Origin: Bacilli bacterium
GTDB taxonomy: Bacteria > Bacillota_I > Bacilli_A > RF39 > UBA660
NCBI GenBank assembly: GCA_017519965.1
Contig: JAFWRK010000069.1
Coordinates: 1 to 52,540 of the forward strand
Length of the DNA: 52,540 nt
Direction of reading: 5' to 3'
A program made the translations under genes and the position numbers. Positions 39,727-48,494 of this stretch are shown in pieces. The notes beneath the pieces were generated by a model. The model saw nothing but the letters and a program-made list of their open reading frames with translations. It was not told the origin of the DNA and did not search any database. How positions within the stretch are numbered: the stretch's first letter is position 1; each line of letters starts with the position of its first letter.

Positions 39727-41607
39727 ATGAAGAAAAAAGAATTTAAGTCTGAATCTAAGAGATTATTAGATTTAATGATTAATTCAATTTATACAAATAA
39801 AGATATATTTTTAAGAGAGTTAATTAGTAACTCTAGTGATGCTTTAGATAAGTTATATTATAGAAGCTTAACTGATAAAAAAGTTAAAGTTAATAAAGAT
39901 AAGCTTGCTATAAATCTTTCTTTTAATGAGGAAGATAGAACTATTACTATTAGTGATAATGGTTGTGGTATGACTAAAGAAGAATTAGAGTCTAATTTAG
40001 GTACTATAGCTAAGAGTGGGACTTTACAATTTAAAGAGAATATGTCTAAAGATGAAAAGATTGATATTATTGGCCAATTTGGTGTAGGTTTTTATTCTGC
40101 TTTTATGGTAAGTAAAAAAATAGTTGTTAATAGTAAAAGTTTTGATAGTGAAGAGGCTTATTCATGGGAAAGTGAAGGAGCAGATGGTTATACTATTACT
40201 CCTAGTGATAAAAAAGATTTTGGTACAGATATCACTTTATTCTTAAAAGATGATACTGAAAATGAAGATTATTCTAAATATTTAAATGAATATGAATTAA
40301 AAGGTTTAATTAAAAAATATTCTGATTATATTAGTTTTCCAATTAAGATGGAAGTTACTCATCATCATTTAAAGGATGAAGAAAAACATGAATATGAAGA
40401 TCATAAAGAAATTGAGACTATTAATAGTATGATTCCTTTATGGAAAAAGAATAGTAAAGATGTAGAAGAATCAGAGTATGAGAATTTCTATATGGATAAA
40501 TTTAGTGATTATGATAAACCTTTAAAAGTAATTACTTCTAATGTAGAAGGTTTATGTACTTATAAATCTATTTTGTTTATTCCTAGTCATGCTCCTAGTG
40601 ATTATTACTCACAAGAATATGAAAAAGGTTTAGCGCTTTATACTAATGGTGTTCTAATTATGGATAAATGTGCTGATTTGTTACCTGATTATTTTAGCTT
40701 TGTTAAAGGTGTAGTTGATACTGAAGATTTATCTTTAAATATTTCTCGTGAAATGTTACAAGAATCACATAGCTTAAAACTAATTGCTAAAAACATAGAA
40801 AGTAAAATACGTAAAGAATTAGAAACAATGATGAAAGAAGATAAAGAAACATATAATTCTTTCTTTAAAACTTTTGGAGTTCAACTAAAATATGGTGTTT
40901 ATAATAACTATGGTGCTGATAAAGATAAGTTAAAAGATCTAGTTATGTTCTATTCTAGCAAACATCAACGTTTGATAACTTTAAAAGAATACGTTGATGA
41001 AATGAAAGATGGACAAGATAAAATATATTATGCATCTGGTTCTTCTATTACTAAGATTGATTCAATGCCACAGGTAGAACAAGTTAAAGATAAAGATTAT
41101 GATATTTTATATTTAACTGATTATGTAGATGAATTCTGTATTACTGCTATTTCTGAATATGAAGAAAAGAAGTTTGCTAATGTTGAGAATGGTGATTTGG
41201 ATTTAGAAACAGAAGAAGAAAAAGAAGAGTCTAAAAAGAATAATGAGTCATATTCAGATTTATTAAAAGATATGGCAAATGAAATAAAAGAAGTTAGTGA
41301 AGTTAAATTCACTAATAAACTAAAGAAACATCCAGTATGTTTAACATCAAAAGGTGATGTTTCAATTGAGATGCAAAAAGTATTTGATGCTATGCCTAAT
41401 GATTTGGGAATAAAAGCAGAAACAATACTAGAGATTAATGCTAAACATCCTATTGCAGAAAAGATAAAAGATTTATATAAGAATGATAAAGATGAATTTG
41501 TTAAATATACTAAGATTCTTTATAGTGAAGCTAGAATTATTGCTGGATTACCAATAGATAATCCAACAGAGATATCTAATTTAATATGTGATTGTTTATC
41601 TAAATAG
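39727..41607 (+). CDS. htpG: Chaperone HtpG (Hsp90)
   Basis: Bacterial Hsp90: ATP-driven dimeric chaperone in the cytoplasm. 626 aa with the N-terminal GHKL ATPase (IFLRELISNSSDALDK, ISDNGCGMT, IGQFGVGFYSAFMV), middle domain with the catalytic Arg loop (LSLNISREMLQES), and a C-terminal dimer domain. The usual motif order and length are preserved; the linker with charged residues (about 215-235) is short. GGAGAT precedes ATG 39727. Direct CIRCE control of htpG is less usual than CIRCE control of groESL and dnaK. Confidence 0.97.
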   Translation: MKKKEFKSESKRLLDLMINSIYTNKDIFLRELISNSSDALDKLYYRSLTDKKVKVNKDKLAINLSFNEEDRTITISDNGCGMTKEELESNLGTIAKSGTLQFKENMSKDEKIDIIGQFGVGFYSAFMVSKKIVVNSKSFDSEEAYSWESEGADGYTITPSDKKDFGTDITLFLKDDTENEDYSKYLNEYELKGLIKKYSDYISFPIKMEVTHHHLKDEEKHEYEDHKEIETINSMIPLWKKNSKDVEESEYENFYMDKFSDYDKPLKVITSNVEGLCTYKSILFIPSHAPSDYYSQEYEKGLALYTNGVLIMDKCADLLPDYFSFVKGVVDTEDLSLNISREMLQESHSLKLIAKNIESKIRKELETMMKEDKETYNSFFKTFGVQLKYGVYNNYGADKDKLKDLVMFYSSKHQRLITLKEYVDEMKDGQDKIYYASGSSITKIDSMPQVEQVKDKDYDILYLTDYVDEFCITAISEYEEKKFANVENGDLDLETEEEKEESKKNNESYSDLLKDMANEIKEVSEVKFTNKLKKHPVCLTSKGDVSIEMQKVFDAMPNDLGIKAETILEINAKHPIAEKIKDLYKNDKDEFVKYTKILYSEARIIAGLPIDNPTEISNLICDCLSK

Positions 41608-41610
41608 TAA

Positions 41611-41636
41611 AAAGACTAAAATTAGTCTTTTTTTGT
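41611..41636 (+). terminator. Terminator after htpG
   Basis: AAAGACTAA (41611-41619) with TTAGTCTTT (41622-41630), T tail. Confidence 0.85.
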
Positions 41637-41643
41637 TTAATTA

Positions 41644-41652
41644 TGTTATAAT
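41644..41652 (+). promoter_or_regulatory. Extended -10 promoter of the 41673 gene
   Basis: TG-T-TATAAT eight bases after the htpG terminator, about 20 bases before the start codon. Confidence 0.65.
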
Positions 41653-41672
41653 CTTCTTATGAGGTGAATCTC

Positions 41673-42716
41673 GTGAAAAAGAAGTTAATTATAATTAGTG
41701 CAATTATATTTTTTATAGCTTTTATTGTTGTAGGAATTAAAACTATAAAAATTGAGAGAGTAGAAGTACCTGATGATGGTTCACAAGTAGTAAAGATGGC
41801 TAGTGAAGAAATATTAATGCAAGTACTAAGAGGAGAAAAGGAATTTATAGATAATGATGGTAAAGAAATTACTATTAATTCTTTAAATATTGAAGATGTA
41901 AATGTAAAAATAAATCAATATTCATTTGTTGATATTGATGGAGATACTGAAAATGAATTGGTAGCTTTAACAGATTCTTACTATGGATATTATTTACTAT
42001 TAGATATAGATTCTAATATTATTTATGGATATAATGTTAGTTTAAATGATATAGATTATATTAATAATATAGGTATTATTTATGATAAAGTTGATGATTC
42101 AATTTATTATAGAAGACTAAAATTTTCTAAGAATAGTTTAAAGAAGATAAATATGGCTTCTTTTGTAAATGGTGAATATGTTATTGGAAAAGAAGTAGTT
42201 GAAAAAGATGAATTTAATAATTTTGAAAATGATTTTATTAATAAGGGTTTAATTAAATATAAATCTATATCAACTAAATGGATGGAAAAAAAGATTAATA
42301 GTGAATTTTCTATTAAAGCTTATAAAACTTTTGAAGTTAGTAGTGATATTGATATTTTATTTGCTTTAGATAAAGAATTTAGTAATTTTAAAAATGATCT
42401 TTTAGAAGAGAATGTTAATCTATATTATATGAATTCTAATGCTTCTATTGGTAGAGTAATAATAAAAAGATTTGATGATAATTTAGATAAATATTATGAA
42501 GAATTATCTAATAAAAAGAGTGTTTGTATTTATGATGAAGATTCACAATATATTGTATTAGTTATTAATAATGATATTTTTGATAGTGATTTAGATAATA
42601 ATTATGAAGTTTATTATTTTAAATACTACAATAAAGGAATTCAATTTTTAGGTAAGACAATTGTAGATGATTATTATAGTATTTTAAATGAAGATACTGT
42701 TTCAAAGATACAATAA
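41673..42716 (+). CDS. Membrane-anchored extracytoplasmic protein, unknown function
   Basis: A 347-aa protein with an N-terminal membrane helix (about residues 4-24) and a long domain outside. It is rich in Asn, Asp and Lys, with a repeated Asp-containing segment DIDGDTENELVAL, reminiscent of Ca-binding or VCBS-like repeats, but no complete repeat set is present. GTG 41673 is chosen because the GTG at 41664 falls inside the GAGGTGA site. It is a single-gene unit between htpG and the phosphoketolase gene. No family is recognised. Confidence 0.72.
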   Translation: MKKKLIIISAIIFFIAFIVVGIKTIKIERVEVPDDGSQVVKMASEEILMQVLRGEKEFIDNDGKEITINSLNIEDVNVKINQYSFVDIDGDTENELVALTDSYYGYYLLLDIDSNIIYGYNVSLNDIDYINNIGIIYDKVDDSIYYRRLKFSKNSLKKINMASFVNGEYVIGKEVVEKDEFNNFENDFINKGLIKYKSISTKWMEKKINSEFSIKAYKTFEVSSDIDILFALDKEFSNFKNDLLEENVNLYYMNSNASIGRVIIKRFDDNLDKYYEELSNKKSVCIYDEDSQYIVLVINNDIFDSDLDNNYEVYYFKYYNKGIQFLGKTIVDDYYSILNEDTVSKIQ

Positions 42717-42740
42717 GAAAGATTAATCTTTCTTTTTTTT
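42717..42740 (+). terminator. Terminator after the 41673 gene
   Basis: GAAAGATT (42717-42724) with AATCTTTC (42725-42732), a palindrome with T tail. Confidence 0.8.
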
Positions 42741-42780
42741 TATAATTATTTTATAATTTTATATGATAGGAGGGTGTGTT

Positions 42781-45120
42781 ATGACACTATCTAGAAAAGA
42801 ATTAAAAAGAATGAATGCTTATTTTAGAGCATTAAACTATTTATCTGTTGCTCAGTTATATTTACTTGATAATCCACTACTTAAAAGACCTTTAGAAGTT
42901 ACTGATATTAAACCTAATGTAGTTGGACATTTTGGTACTACTCCTGGACAAAATCTAATATATATGCATTTAAATAGAGTTATAAAAAAAGATAATTTAA
43001 AAATGATATATATTTCTGGCCCTGGTCATGGTGGACAGGCTATGATTGCAAATAATTATTTGGAAGGTGTATATTCTAGATTTTATCCTGATATAACTGA
43101 AGATGAGGAAGGTTTAAAGAAACTTTGCAAGCAATTTAGCTTTCCTGGTGGTGTATCTTCCCATGTTGCTCCTGAAACTCCTGGATCTATTCATGAAGGA
43201 GGAGAATTAGGCTACAGTTTAGCTCATGCAGCTGGTGCTGTACTTGATAATAAAGATTTAATAGCTGCTTGTGTTGTTGGAGATGGTGAGGCAGAAACTG
43301 GTCCATTGGCTACAAGTTGGCATATTAATAAATTTCTTAATAAGAAAAATGATGGAGTAGTTTTACCTATACTTCATCGTAATGGATATAAAATATCTAA
43401 TCCAACAATATTTGGTAGAATGAGTAATGATGAATTAGAAGATTTCTTCTATGGATATGGTTGGAAGCCTTACTTTGTATCTGGCAGTGATATTGATAAA
43501 GTTAATGAAGAAATGGCTAGAGTAATGGATTCGGTTATTAAAGATATTAATAAAATAAAATCTAAAGGTACTGGTAATTATCCAATGATTGTATTGACTA
43601 CTCCTAAAGGTTGGACTGGACCTAAGGAATATGGAAATAATAAAATAGAAGGTAGTTTTAGATCTCATCAAGTACCTATTCCTTTTACTAGAGATAATCC
43701 AAAGAATATTTCTTTAATAGAAAAATGGTTAAGAAGTTATAAGCCAGAAGAGTTGTTTGATAATAATGGTAGATTAATAAAAGAACTTCGTGATATGAAT
43801 CCACAATTAAGTAAATGTATGGGTATGAGTAGCTATGCTAATGGTGGATTATTATTAAAAGAAATAGTTACTCCTAAATGGGAAGAATATTGTTTGAAAG
43901 TACCATTTCCAGGTGCGATAGTTGCACAAGATACTATGGAATTAGGTAATTATATTAGAGATTTATTTATACTTAATAAAGATAATAAGAATTTTAGAAT
44001 TTTTGGACCTGATGAAGCTTTATCAAATAGATTTAATCATGTTTTTGAATATGAAAAGAGAACATGGAATTATAAAATGTTAAAAAATGATGAATTTCTA
44101 TCTAATGATGGTAGAGTAATGGATTCTTATTTGTCAGAACATCTATGTGAAGGAATGTTAGAAGGGTATATTTTAACTGGTAGACATGGATTTATTCATA
44201 GTTATGAAGCTTTTGTTAGAATTATTGATTCTATGGCTAGTCAACATGCTAAGTGGTTAAAAGTATGCAATCAAATTAAGTGGAGAGCTCCTATAGCTTC
44301 TTTAAACTTCTTATTAGTTTCACATGTATTTCAGCAAGATCACAATGGATATACTCATCAAGATCCAGGCTTTTTAAATCATTTAGTTACTAAAAAAGCA
44401 GATGTAGTTAGAATGTATTTACCTCCTGATACTAATTGTTTATTATCATGCTTTGAACATTGTATTAAATCAAAAAATTATGTTAATGTTATTGTTGCTT
44501 CTAAACATCCTAGACCTCAATGGTTAACTATGCAACAGGCAAAGAAACATTGTACAGCAGGATTAGGTATATGGGAATTTGCATCTAATGATGGTGGAAA
44601 TCCAGATGTTGTTATGGCATGTTGTGGAGAAACTCCTACTTTAGAAGTTTTAGCAGCAGTAGATATTTTAAGAAGTAGTATTAAAGATATTAAAATAAGA
44701 GTTGTAAATATAGTTGATTTAATGAAATTGCAATCTCCAGAAACTCATCCACATGGTATGAGTGATGAAGATTTTGATAAAATATTCACTAGGGATAAAC
44801 CTATAATATTTAATTTCCATGGATATCCATCTTTAATCCATCAATTAATGTATAAACGTACTAATCGTAATTTACATGTTCATGGATATAAAGAAGAAGG
44901 AACAATAACTACGACATTTGATATTAGGGTACAAAACGAAATAGATAGATTCCATCTTGTAGAGGCAGCTTTAAATGAAATATCTAGATATAAAAGAAGT
45001 GCAGTTCCTTTAATTACATGGTGTCATGATATGTTAAAACAACATAATGCTTTTATAAGTGAAATGGGAGAAGACTTACCATACATTAAAAATTGGAAAT
45101 GGCGTGGATTTGATGATTAA
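42781..45120 (+). CDS. xfp: Xylulose-5-phosphate/fructose-6-phosphate phosphoketolase
   Basis: Thiamine-diphosphate enzyme that splits xylulose-5-phosphate (and possibly fructose-6-phosphate) with phosphate into acetyl-phosphate and glyceraldehyde-3-phosphate or erythrose-4-phosphate. 779 aa, close to the 790-800 usual. Motifs: GHFGTTPGQNLIY, ISGPGHGGQA, GGVSSHVAPETPGSIHEGGELG, cofactor motif VVGDGEAETGPLATSWH, LTGRHGF and SHVFQQDHNGYTHQDPG. ATG 42781 with GGAGGG is used (42763 lacks a site). It suggests a heterofermentative or bifid-type route giving ATP through acetate kinase. The next gene overlaps its last codons. Confidence 0.97.
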   Translation: MTLSRKELKRMNAYFRALNYLSVAQLYLLDNPLLKRPLEVTDIKPNVVGHFGTTPGQNLIYMHLNRVIKKDNLKMIYISGPGHGGQAMIANNYLEGVYSRFYPDITEDEEGLKKLCKQFSFPGGVSSHVAPETPGSIHEGGELGYSLAHAAGAVLDNKDLIAACVVGDGEAETGPLATSWHINKFLNKKNDGVVLPILHRNGYKISNPTIFGRMSNDELEDFFYGYGWKPYFVSGSDIDKVNEEMARVMDSVIKDINKIKSKGTGNYPMIVLTTPKGWTGPKEYGNNKIEGSFRSHQVPIPFTRDNPKNISLIEKWLRSYKPEELFDNNGRLIKELRDMNPQLSKCMGMSSYANGGLLLKEIVTPKWEEYCLKVPFPGAIVAQDTMELGNYIRDLFILNKDNKNFRIFGPDEALSNRFNHVFEYEKRTWNYKMLKNDEFLSNDGRVMDSYLSEHLCEGMLEGYILTGRHGFIHSYEAFVRIIDSMASQHAKWLKVCNQIKWRAPIASLNFLLVSHVFQQDHNGYTHQDPGFLNHLVTKKADVVRMYLPPDTNCLLSCFEHCIKSKNYVNVIVASKHPRPQWLTMQQAKKHCTAGLGIWEFASNDGGNPDVVMACCGETPTLEVLAAVDILRSSIKDIKIRVVNIVDLMKLQSPETHPHGMSDEDFDKIFTRDKPIIFNFHGYPSLIHQLMYKRTNRNLHVHGYKEEGTITTTFDIRVQNEIDRFHLVEAALNEISRYKRSAVPLITWCHDMLKQHNAFISEMGEDLPYIKNWKWRGFDD

Positions 45121-45628
45121 TTATTATTATAATAAAACTAATGTAAGAAGTTTGTTTCTCTTAGTAATTACAATAATAGGTATAATAACTAGTTTATTAA
45201 ATTATTATTTTATAAGTGTTTTATTACTAATTATTAATGTTATCTTTAATGAAGATATTTATGTACGAGATATTTTTATACAATATAAGAATGATTTATT
45301 CTTACTAAAATATAAAGAATATTTATGGTTTAAAGGTATTATTATCTTAGTACTTTTAATTACATTTTTACTTTTATTTAGTTCTAATTATTATTTATTT
45401 ATCTTAATATTTTATATAGTTTTATTAAGTATTTCTATTTATAATTTTGTAATTAGTTTTTTAAATAAGAATACTATTAAAATATTAAATATAGATGAAG
45501 TATTAGATAATTCAATTAAGATTAAATCTTCAATTAAAAAATCTAATTATTATATTTTAAACGATGATATAGAATATCGTATAAATCGTAGTTTTTGTGA
45601 ATACAATAAATTAAGAAAGCTTTTATAA
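45113..45628 (+). CDS. Membrane protein, unknown function
   Basis: A 171-aa protein with about four hydrophobic segments in the first 125 residues (about 12-45 as two close helices, then 70-112 as two) and a charged C-terminal part of about 45 residues. It begins at ATG 45113, inside the end of the phosphoketolase gene, without a strong ribosome binding site, so translation may depend on the upstream gene. No family recognised. The terminator is at 45616-45640. Confidence 0.7.
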   Translation: MINYYYNKTNVRSLFLLVITIIGIITSLLNYYFISVLLLIINVIFNEDIYVRDIFIQYKNDLFLLKYKEYLWFKGIIILVLLITFLLLFSSNYYLFILIFYIVLLSISIYNFVISFLNKNTIKILNIDEVLDNSIKIKSSIKKSNYYILNDDIEYRINRSFCEYNKLRKLL

Positions 45629-45640
45629 AGCTTTTTTATT
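45616..45640 (+). terminator. Terminator of the phosphoketolase unit
   Basis: AAAGCTT (45616-45622) with AAGCTTT (45628-45634), then T-rich. The 5' arm is in the last codons. Confidence 0.75.
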
Positions 45641-45650
45641 TTTATAAAAA

Positions 45651-45692
45651 TTAGCACTTAATATTGACAAGTGCTAATTATAGTGGTATAAC
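45651..45692 (+). promoter_or_regulatory. CIRCE operator and promoter of hsp20
   Basis: TTAGCACTT (45651-45659), nine bases, AAGTGCTAA (45669-45677), identical half-sites to the htpG element. TTGACA (45664-45669), 17 bases, TATAAC (45687-45692) with an extended TG. The same altered CIRCE and the same promoter geometry appear at both sites. Confidence 0.93.
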
Positions 45693-45728
45693 ATAATTGT
45701 ACATAGAAAATGTACGTAAGAAAGGTAG

Positions 45729-46130
45729 ATGAAAGTTATGGAATTGTTTCCAAAAAGATATTTTGATGATAGTTTATTTGACTTTATGCCAACTAGAATG
45801 GAGAATAACATGAAGTGCGATATTTATGAAAAAGAAGGTAATTATCATATTGAAATGGATTTACCTGGATTTAAAAAAGAAGACATTTCTGTTGAAGCAA
45901 AAGATGGATATTTAACTATCAAAGCAGAGAAAAAATCAGAAGTTAATGAGGAAGATGAGAGTAAAAACTATATAAGACGTGAGAGAAGTTTCGGTTCATA
46001 CGAGAGAACATTTACTTTGGGAGATTTAGATCAAGAAAAGATAGATGCATCATTTGCTGATGGAACTTTATCAATCGTTGTTCCTAAGAAGGAAGTAGTA
46101 GAAAATAAAACTGTAGTAGAAATTAAATAA
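45729..46130 (+). CDS. hsp20: Small heat-shock protein, Hsp20/alpha-crystallin family
   Basis: A 133-aa ATP-independent holdase that forms oligomers. The alpha-crystallin domain covers about residues 30-125: YHIEMDLPGFKKEDISVEAKDGYLTIKAE, ERSFGSYERTFTLG, and ADGTLSIVVPKKE, then the C-terminal VVEIK as IxI-type tail. Two candidate ATGs exist (45729 and 45738); 45729 follows AAAGG by only three bases and 45738 by twelve, so the start is uncertain by three residues. Controlled by CIRCE, so probably co-regulated with htpG. Confidence 0.95.
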   Translation: MKVMELFPKRYFDDSLFDFMPTRMENNMKCDIYEKEGNYHIEMDLPGFKKEDISVEAKDGYLTIKAEKKSEVNEEDESKNYIRRERSFGSYERTFTLGDLDQEKIDASFADGTLSIVVPKKEVVENKTVVEIK

Positions 46131-46133
46131 TAA

Positions 46134-46158
46134 AAAGGAATCATTTGATTCCTTTTTT
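46134..46158 (+). terminator. Terminator after hsp20
   Basis: AAAAGGAATCA and TGATTCCTTTT around ATT, with T tail. Symmetric, so it may work in both directions. Confidence 0.85.
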
Positions 46159-46186
46159 CTTGTAATTTGTTTTTATTATTACAATA

Positions 46187-46195
46187 TGGTATAAT
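46187..46195 (+). promoter_or_regulatory. Extended -10 promoter of the 46218 gene
   Basis: TG-G-TATAAT, 22 bases before ATG 46218. Confidence 0.65.
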
Positions 46196-46217
46196 CTAGA
46201 AGTAGAGGTGAGTTTCT

Positions 46218-46742
46218 ATGTCAAATAATAAAAGTAAGATATTTCCTTTTATAATTGTAATAATTATCTTACTAATTGTAATTTATTTATTTGCTAATAT
46301 AGAACAGTCTGTTGTTAATTGTAAGAAAAGAACTGTTAATGATTTAGGAATTGTTGTTTCTGAATCTTTAGAAACATCATTAGATGGAAGAAAGATAACT
46401 AGTCTTAATTTAACTAAGACAATTGTATTACCTAGTAAATATTTAAATGACGATAAGTATTTAGATTATATTGAATATACTATTAAAAAATCATATGCTT
46501 ATCTAGGAAAAAATAAAGTTAAAGTGTCTAAGTTAGCTGATCGCATTATTGTTAATGTAGCAGTTGATAAGAATGAAACAGTCATTCTTAATAATATAGA
46601 TTTTGATTCTACAGATGGATTAACTATAAAGATTAATTCTAATACAAAGAGTAGTGATGTTGTTACTTTAAAAGTTACTGATTCATATTCTCAAGGTGAA
46701 TTAATCACTTATATGAAAAATAATGGATATTCTTGTGGATAA
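46218..46742 (+). CDS. Membrane-anchored protein, unknown function
   Basis: A 174-aa protein with one N-terminal helix (about residues 9-27) and an extracytoplasmic beta-rich domain. The pattern SLDGRKITSLNLTKTIVLPSKYLND resembles small secreted lipoprotein-like proteins, but no lipobox is present. Cys34 and Cys173 may form a disulfide. GAGGTGAG precedes the ATG. The stop is one base from the next ATG, indicating coupling. No family is recognised. Confidence 0.72.
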   Translation: MSNNKSKIFPFIIVIIILLIVIYLFANIEQSVVNCKKRTVNDLGIVVSESLETSLDGRKITSLNLTKTIVLPSKYLNDDKYLDYIEYTIKKSYAYLGKNKVKVSKLADRIIVNVAVDKNETVILNNIDFDSTDGLTIKINSNTKSSDVVTLKVTDSYSQGELITYMKNNGYSCG

Positions 46743-46743
46743 T

Positions 46744-47010
46744 ATGAACTTCGATGATTATATAAAAACTATTGATAGTGGATTAGATTTTACTTCTAAT
46801 CAACTTAATAATGTTAATGGATTATTATTATCTAATAAAGAGATGGCTGTTTTAAAAGATTATGATATTAATTATTCTTCTTGTAATAATTTAAAAGAGG
46901 TAATTTATCTAATAGAAGAAAAAATAGATGAATATGATTCTCCAGATGACTTATTAGAGATATCTGATAGTATATCTGAGAGAGATTATTATGCTAATAC
47001 AAATAAATAA
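46744..47010 (+). CDS. Small soluble protein, unknown function
   Basis: An 88-aa acidic protein: NFDDYIKTIDSGLDFTSNQL near the start, and a helical region LLLSNKEMAVLKDYDINYSSCNNLKEVIYLIEE. It has no membrane segment. The frame could start at ATG 46723, but ATG 46744 immediately follows the preceding stop and has a weak GTGGAT site. It lies 95 bases upstream of the cysteine desulfurase gene, separated by a terminator. No family is recognised. Confidence 0.65.
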   Translation: MNFDDYIKTIDSGLDFTSNQLNNVNGLLLSNKEMAVLKDYDINYSSCNNLKEVIYLIEEKIDEYDSPDDLLEISDSISERDYYANTNK

Positions 47011-47034
47011 GAGAATGTTTATTCTCTTTTTTTG
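47009..47034 (+). terminator. Terminator before the cysteine desulfurase gene
   Basis: AAGAGAAT (47009-47016), loop GTTT, ATTCTCTT (47021-47028), T tail. Confidence 0.85.
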
Positions 47035-47074
47035 TGAAATTATTGTGAAGTAACTTTTATATATGTTTATTTTT

Positions 47075-47083
47075 TGTTATACT
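47075..47083 (+). promoter_or_regulatory. Extended -10 promoter of the cysteine desulfurase operon
   Basis: TG-T-TATACT, 22 bases before ATG 47106. Confidence 0.55.
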
Positions 47084-47105
47084 TTAGAAGAAGTGAGATG
47101 GTTAA

Positions 47106-48230
47106 ATGATTTATTTAGATTATAGTGCTACTACACCAGTAGATAGTGAAGTAATAGATACTTATGCAAAAGTATGTAGAGATTTTATTGGTAATCCTAA
47201 TTCTTTACATAAGTTAGGTGTTGAATCTAAAAATTTGATAGATGCTTCTACTAAACAAATTGCTAGTATTTTGGGTGTTAAGCCAGAGGAGATTATTTAT
47301 ACTAGTGGGGCTAGTGAAGCAAATAATACTGCTATTAAGGGTATAGCTTTAAAATATCAAAATAGAGGTAAACATATTATTACTACAGAGTTAGAACATT
47401 CTTCTGTTATTGCTCCTATGTCTTATTTAAGTAATTTAGGATTTACTGTTGATTTTGTGAAATTAGATGAGAATGGTTTAGTTGATTTAGAAGATTTAGA
47501 AAGATTATTAAATGATGAGACTATTTTAGTAAGTATAGCTTCAGTTAATAGTGAAGTTGGAGTATTCCAAGATATTAATAAAATAGCTAGTATAGTTAAA
47601 AAATATCCTAAGTGCTATTTTCATAGTGATGTAACTCAAAGTATTGGTAAACAAAAAATTGATTTTACTAATATTGATTTAGCTAGTTTTTCAGCTCAAA
47701 AATTTTTTGGTATGAAAGGTGTAGGATGTTTAATAAAGAAAGAGTCTATTGTTATAGAACCTTTAATACATGGTGGTAAATCTACTACTATATATAGAAG
47801 TGGTACTCCGGCTACTCCTTTAATTGCCAGTGTTGCTAAAGCACTTAGACTTGCTTATGATAATTTTGATGAAAAAGTTAAAAAAGTTACAGAAGCACAT
47901 GATTATTTAATTGATAAAATTAAAGATTTAGATATTTATATTAATAGTAATTCTTATTGCTTACCTAATATGGTAAATGTTAGTTTAAAAAATATTAAGC
48001 CTGAGACTATGCAACATGCTTTAGAAGAACATGATATTTACATTTCTACTCAAACTGCATGTTCAACTGGGGAATATTCTAAAGCTGTTTATGCAGTTAC
48101 TCGTGATAAAGAAAAATCACGTCATAGTATTAGAATTAGTTTAAGTTATAAAACTACTAAAGATGAAATTGATGAATTTGTTAATGTCTTTAGTAAATTA
48201 CTTAATGATTTGAATATTAGAGGTGAGTAG
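47106..48230 (+). CDS. Cysteine desulfurase, NifS/IscS family
   Basis: PLP enzyme that takes sulfur from cysteine for Fe-S clusters, tRNA thiolation or cofactors. 374 aa: the start IYLDYSATTPVD, TSGASEANNTAIKG, ELEHSSV, HSDVTQSIGK, the PLP-lysine in SAQKFFGMKG (usually SGHKxxGPKG), and the active-site Cys in TACSTGE. The Cys loop is short, placing it in group I (IscS/NifS-like). Followed at once by a thioredoxin-like gene and a membrane thiol carrier, which suggests a redox or sulfur-handling operon. No scaffold gene (iscU/sufU) is beside it, and the window does not extend to test for ThiI. Confidence 0.95.
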   Translation: MIYLDYSATTPVDSEVIDTYAKVCRDFIGNPNSLHKLGVESKNLIDASTKQIASILGVKPEEIIYTSGASEANNTAIKGIALKYQNRGKHIITTELEHSSVIAPMSYLSNLGFTVDFVKLDENGLVDLEDLERLLNDETILVSIASVNSEVGVFQDINKIASIVKKYPKCYFHSDVTQSIGKQKIDFTNIDLASFSAQKFFGMKGVGCLIKKESIVIEPLIHGGKSTTIYRSGTPATPLIASVAKALRLAYDNFDEKVKKVTEAHDYLIDKIKDLDIYINSNSYCLPNMVNVSLKNIKPETMQHALEEHDIYISTQTACSTGEYSKAVYAVTRDKEKSRHSIRISLSYKTTKDEIDEFVNVFSKLLNDLNIRGE

Positions 48231-48494
48231 ATGAAAGTAGTAAAAATAAATGCTATTTGGTGTAGTGGATGTCTTATTATGAATAATGTTTGGAATAAAA
48301 TATTAAATAATTATAATATTGAAACTATTACATTAGACTATGATGTTGATGAAGAAGAAGTAAAAAAGTATGATGTAGGAAAGATATTACCAGTTTTTAT
48401 ATTTTATAAAGAAGATAAGGAAGTTAAACGTGTAGTTGGCGAACTTAGTTATTCTGAAATGGAAAAAGTTGTTAAGGAGTTATTAGATGAATAA
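48231..48494 (+). CDS. Thioredoxin-like protein
   Basis: An 87-aa minimal thioredoxin fold. It keeps the redox motif as WCSGC after the strand VVKINAIW, the strand ETITLDYDV, and the cis-Pro position in ILPVFIFY. It is shorter than classic thioredoxin (about 105 aa). GAGGTGAG precedes the ATG, which directly follows the desulfurase stop. Its end overlaps the next gene by eight bases. It could pass reducing equivalents to or from the membrane protein encoded next. Confidence 0.88.
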   Translation: MKVVKINAIWCSGCLIMNNVWNKILNNYNIETITLDYDVDEEEVKKYDVGKILPVFIFYKEDKEVKRVVGELSYSEMEKVVKELLDE

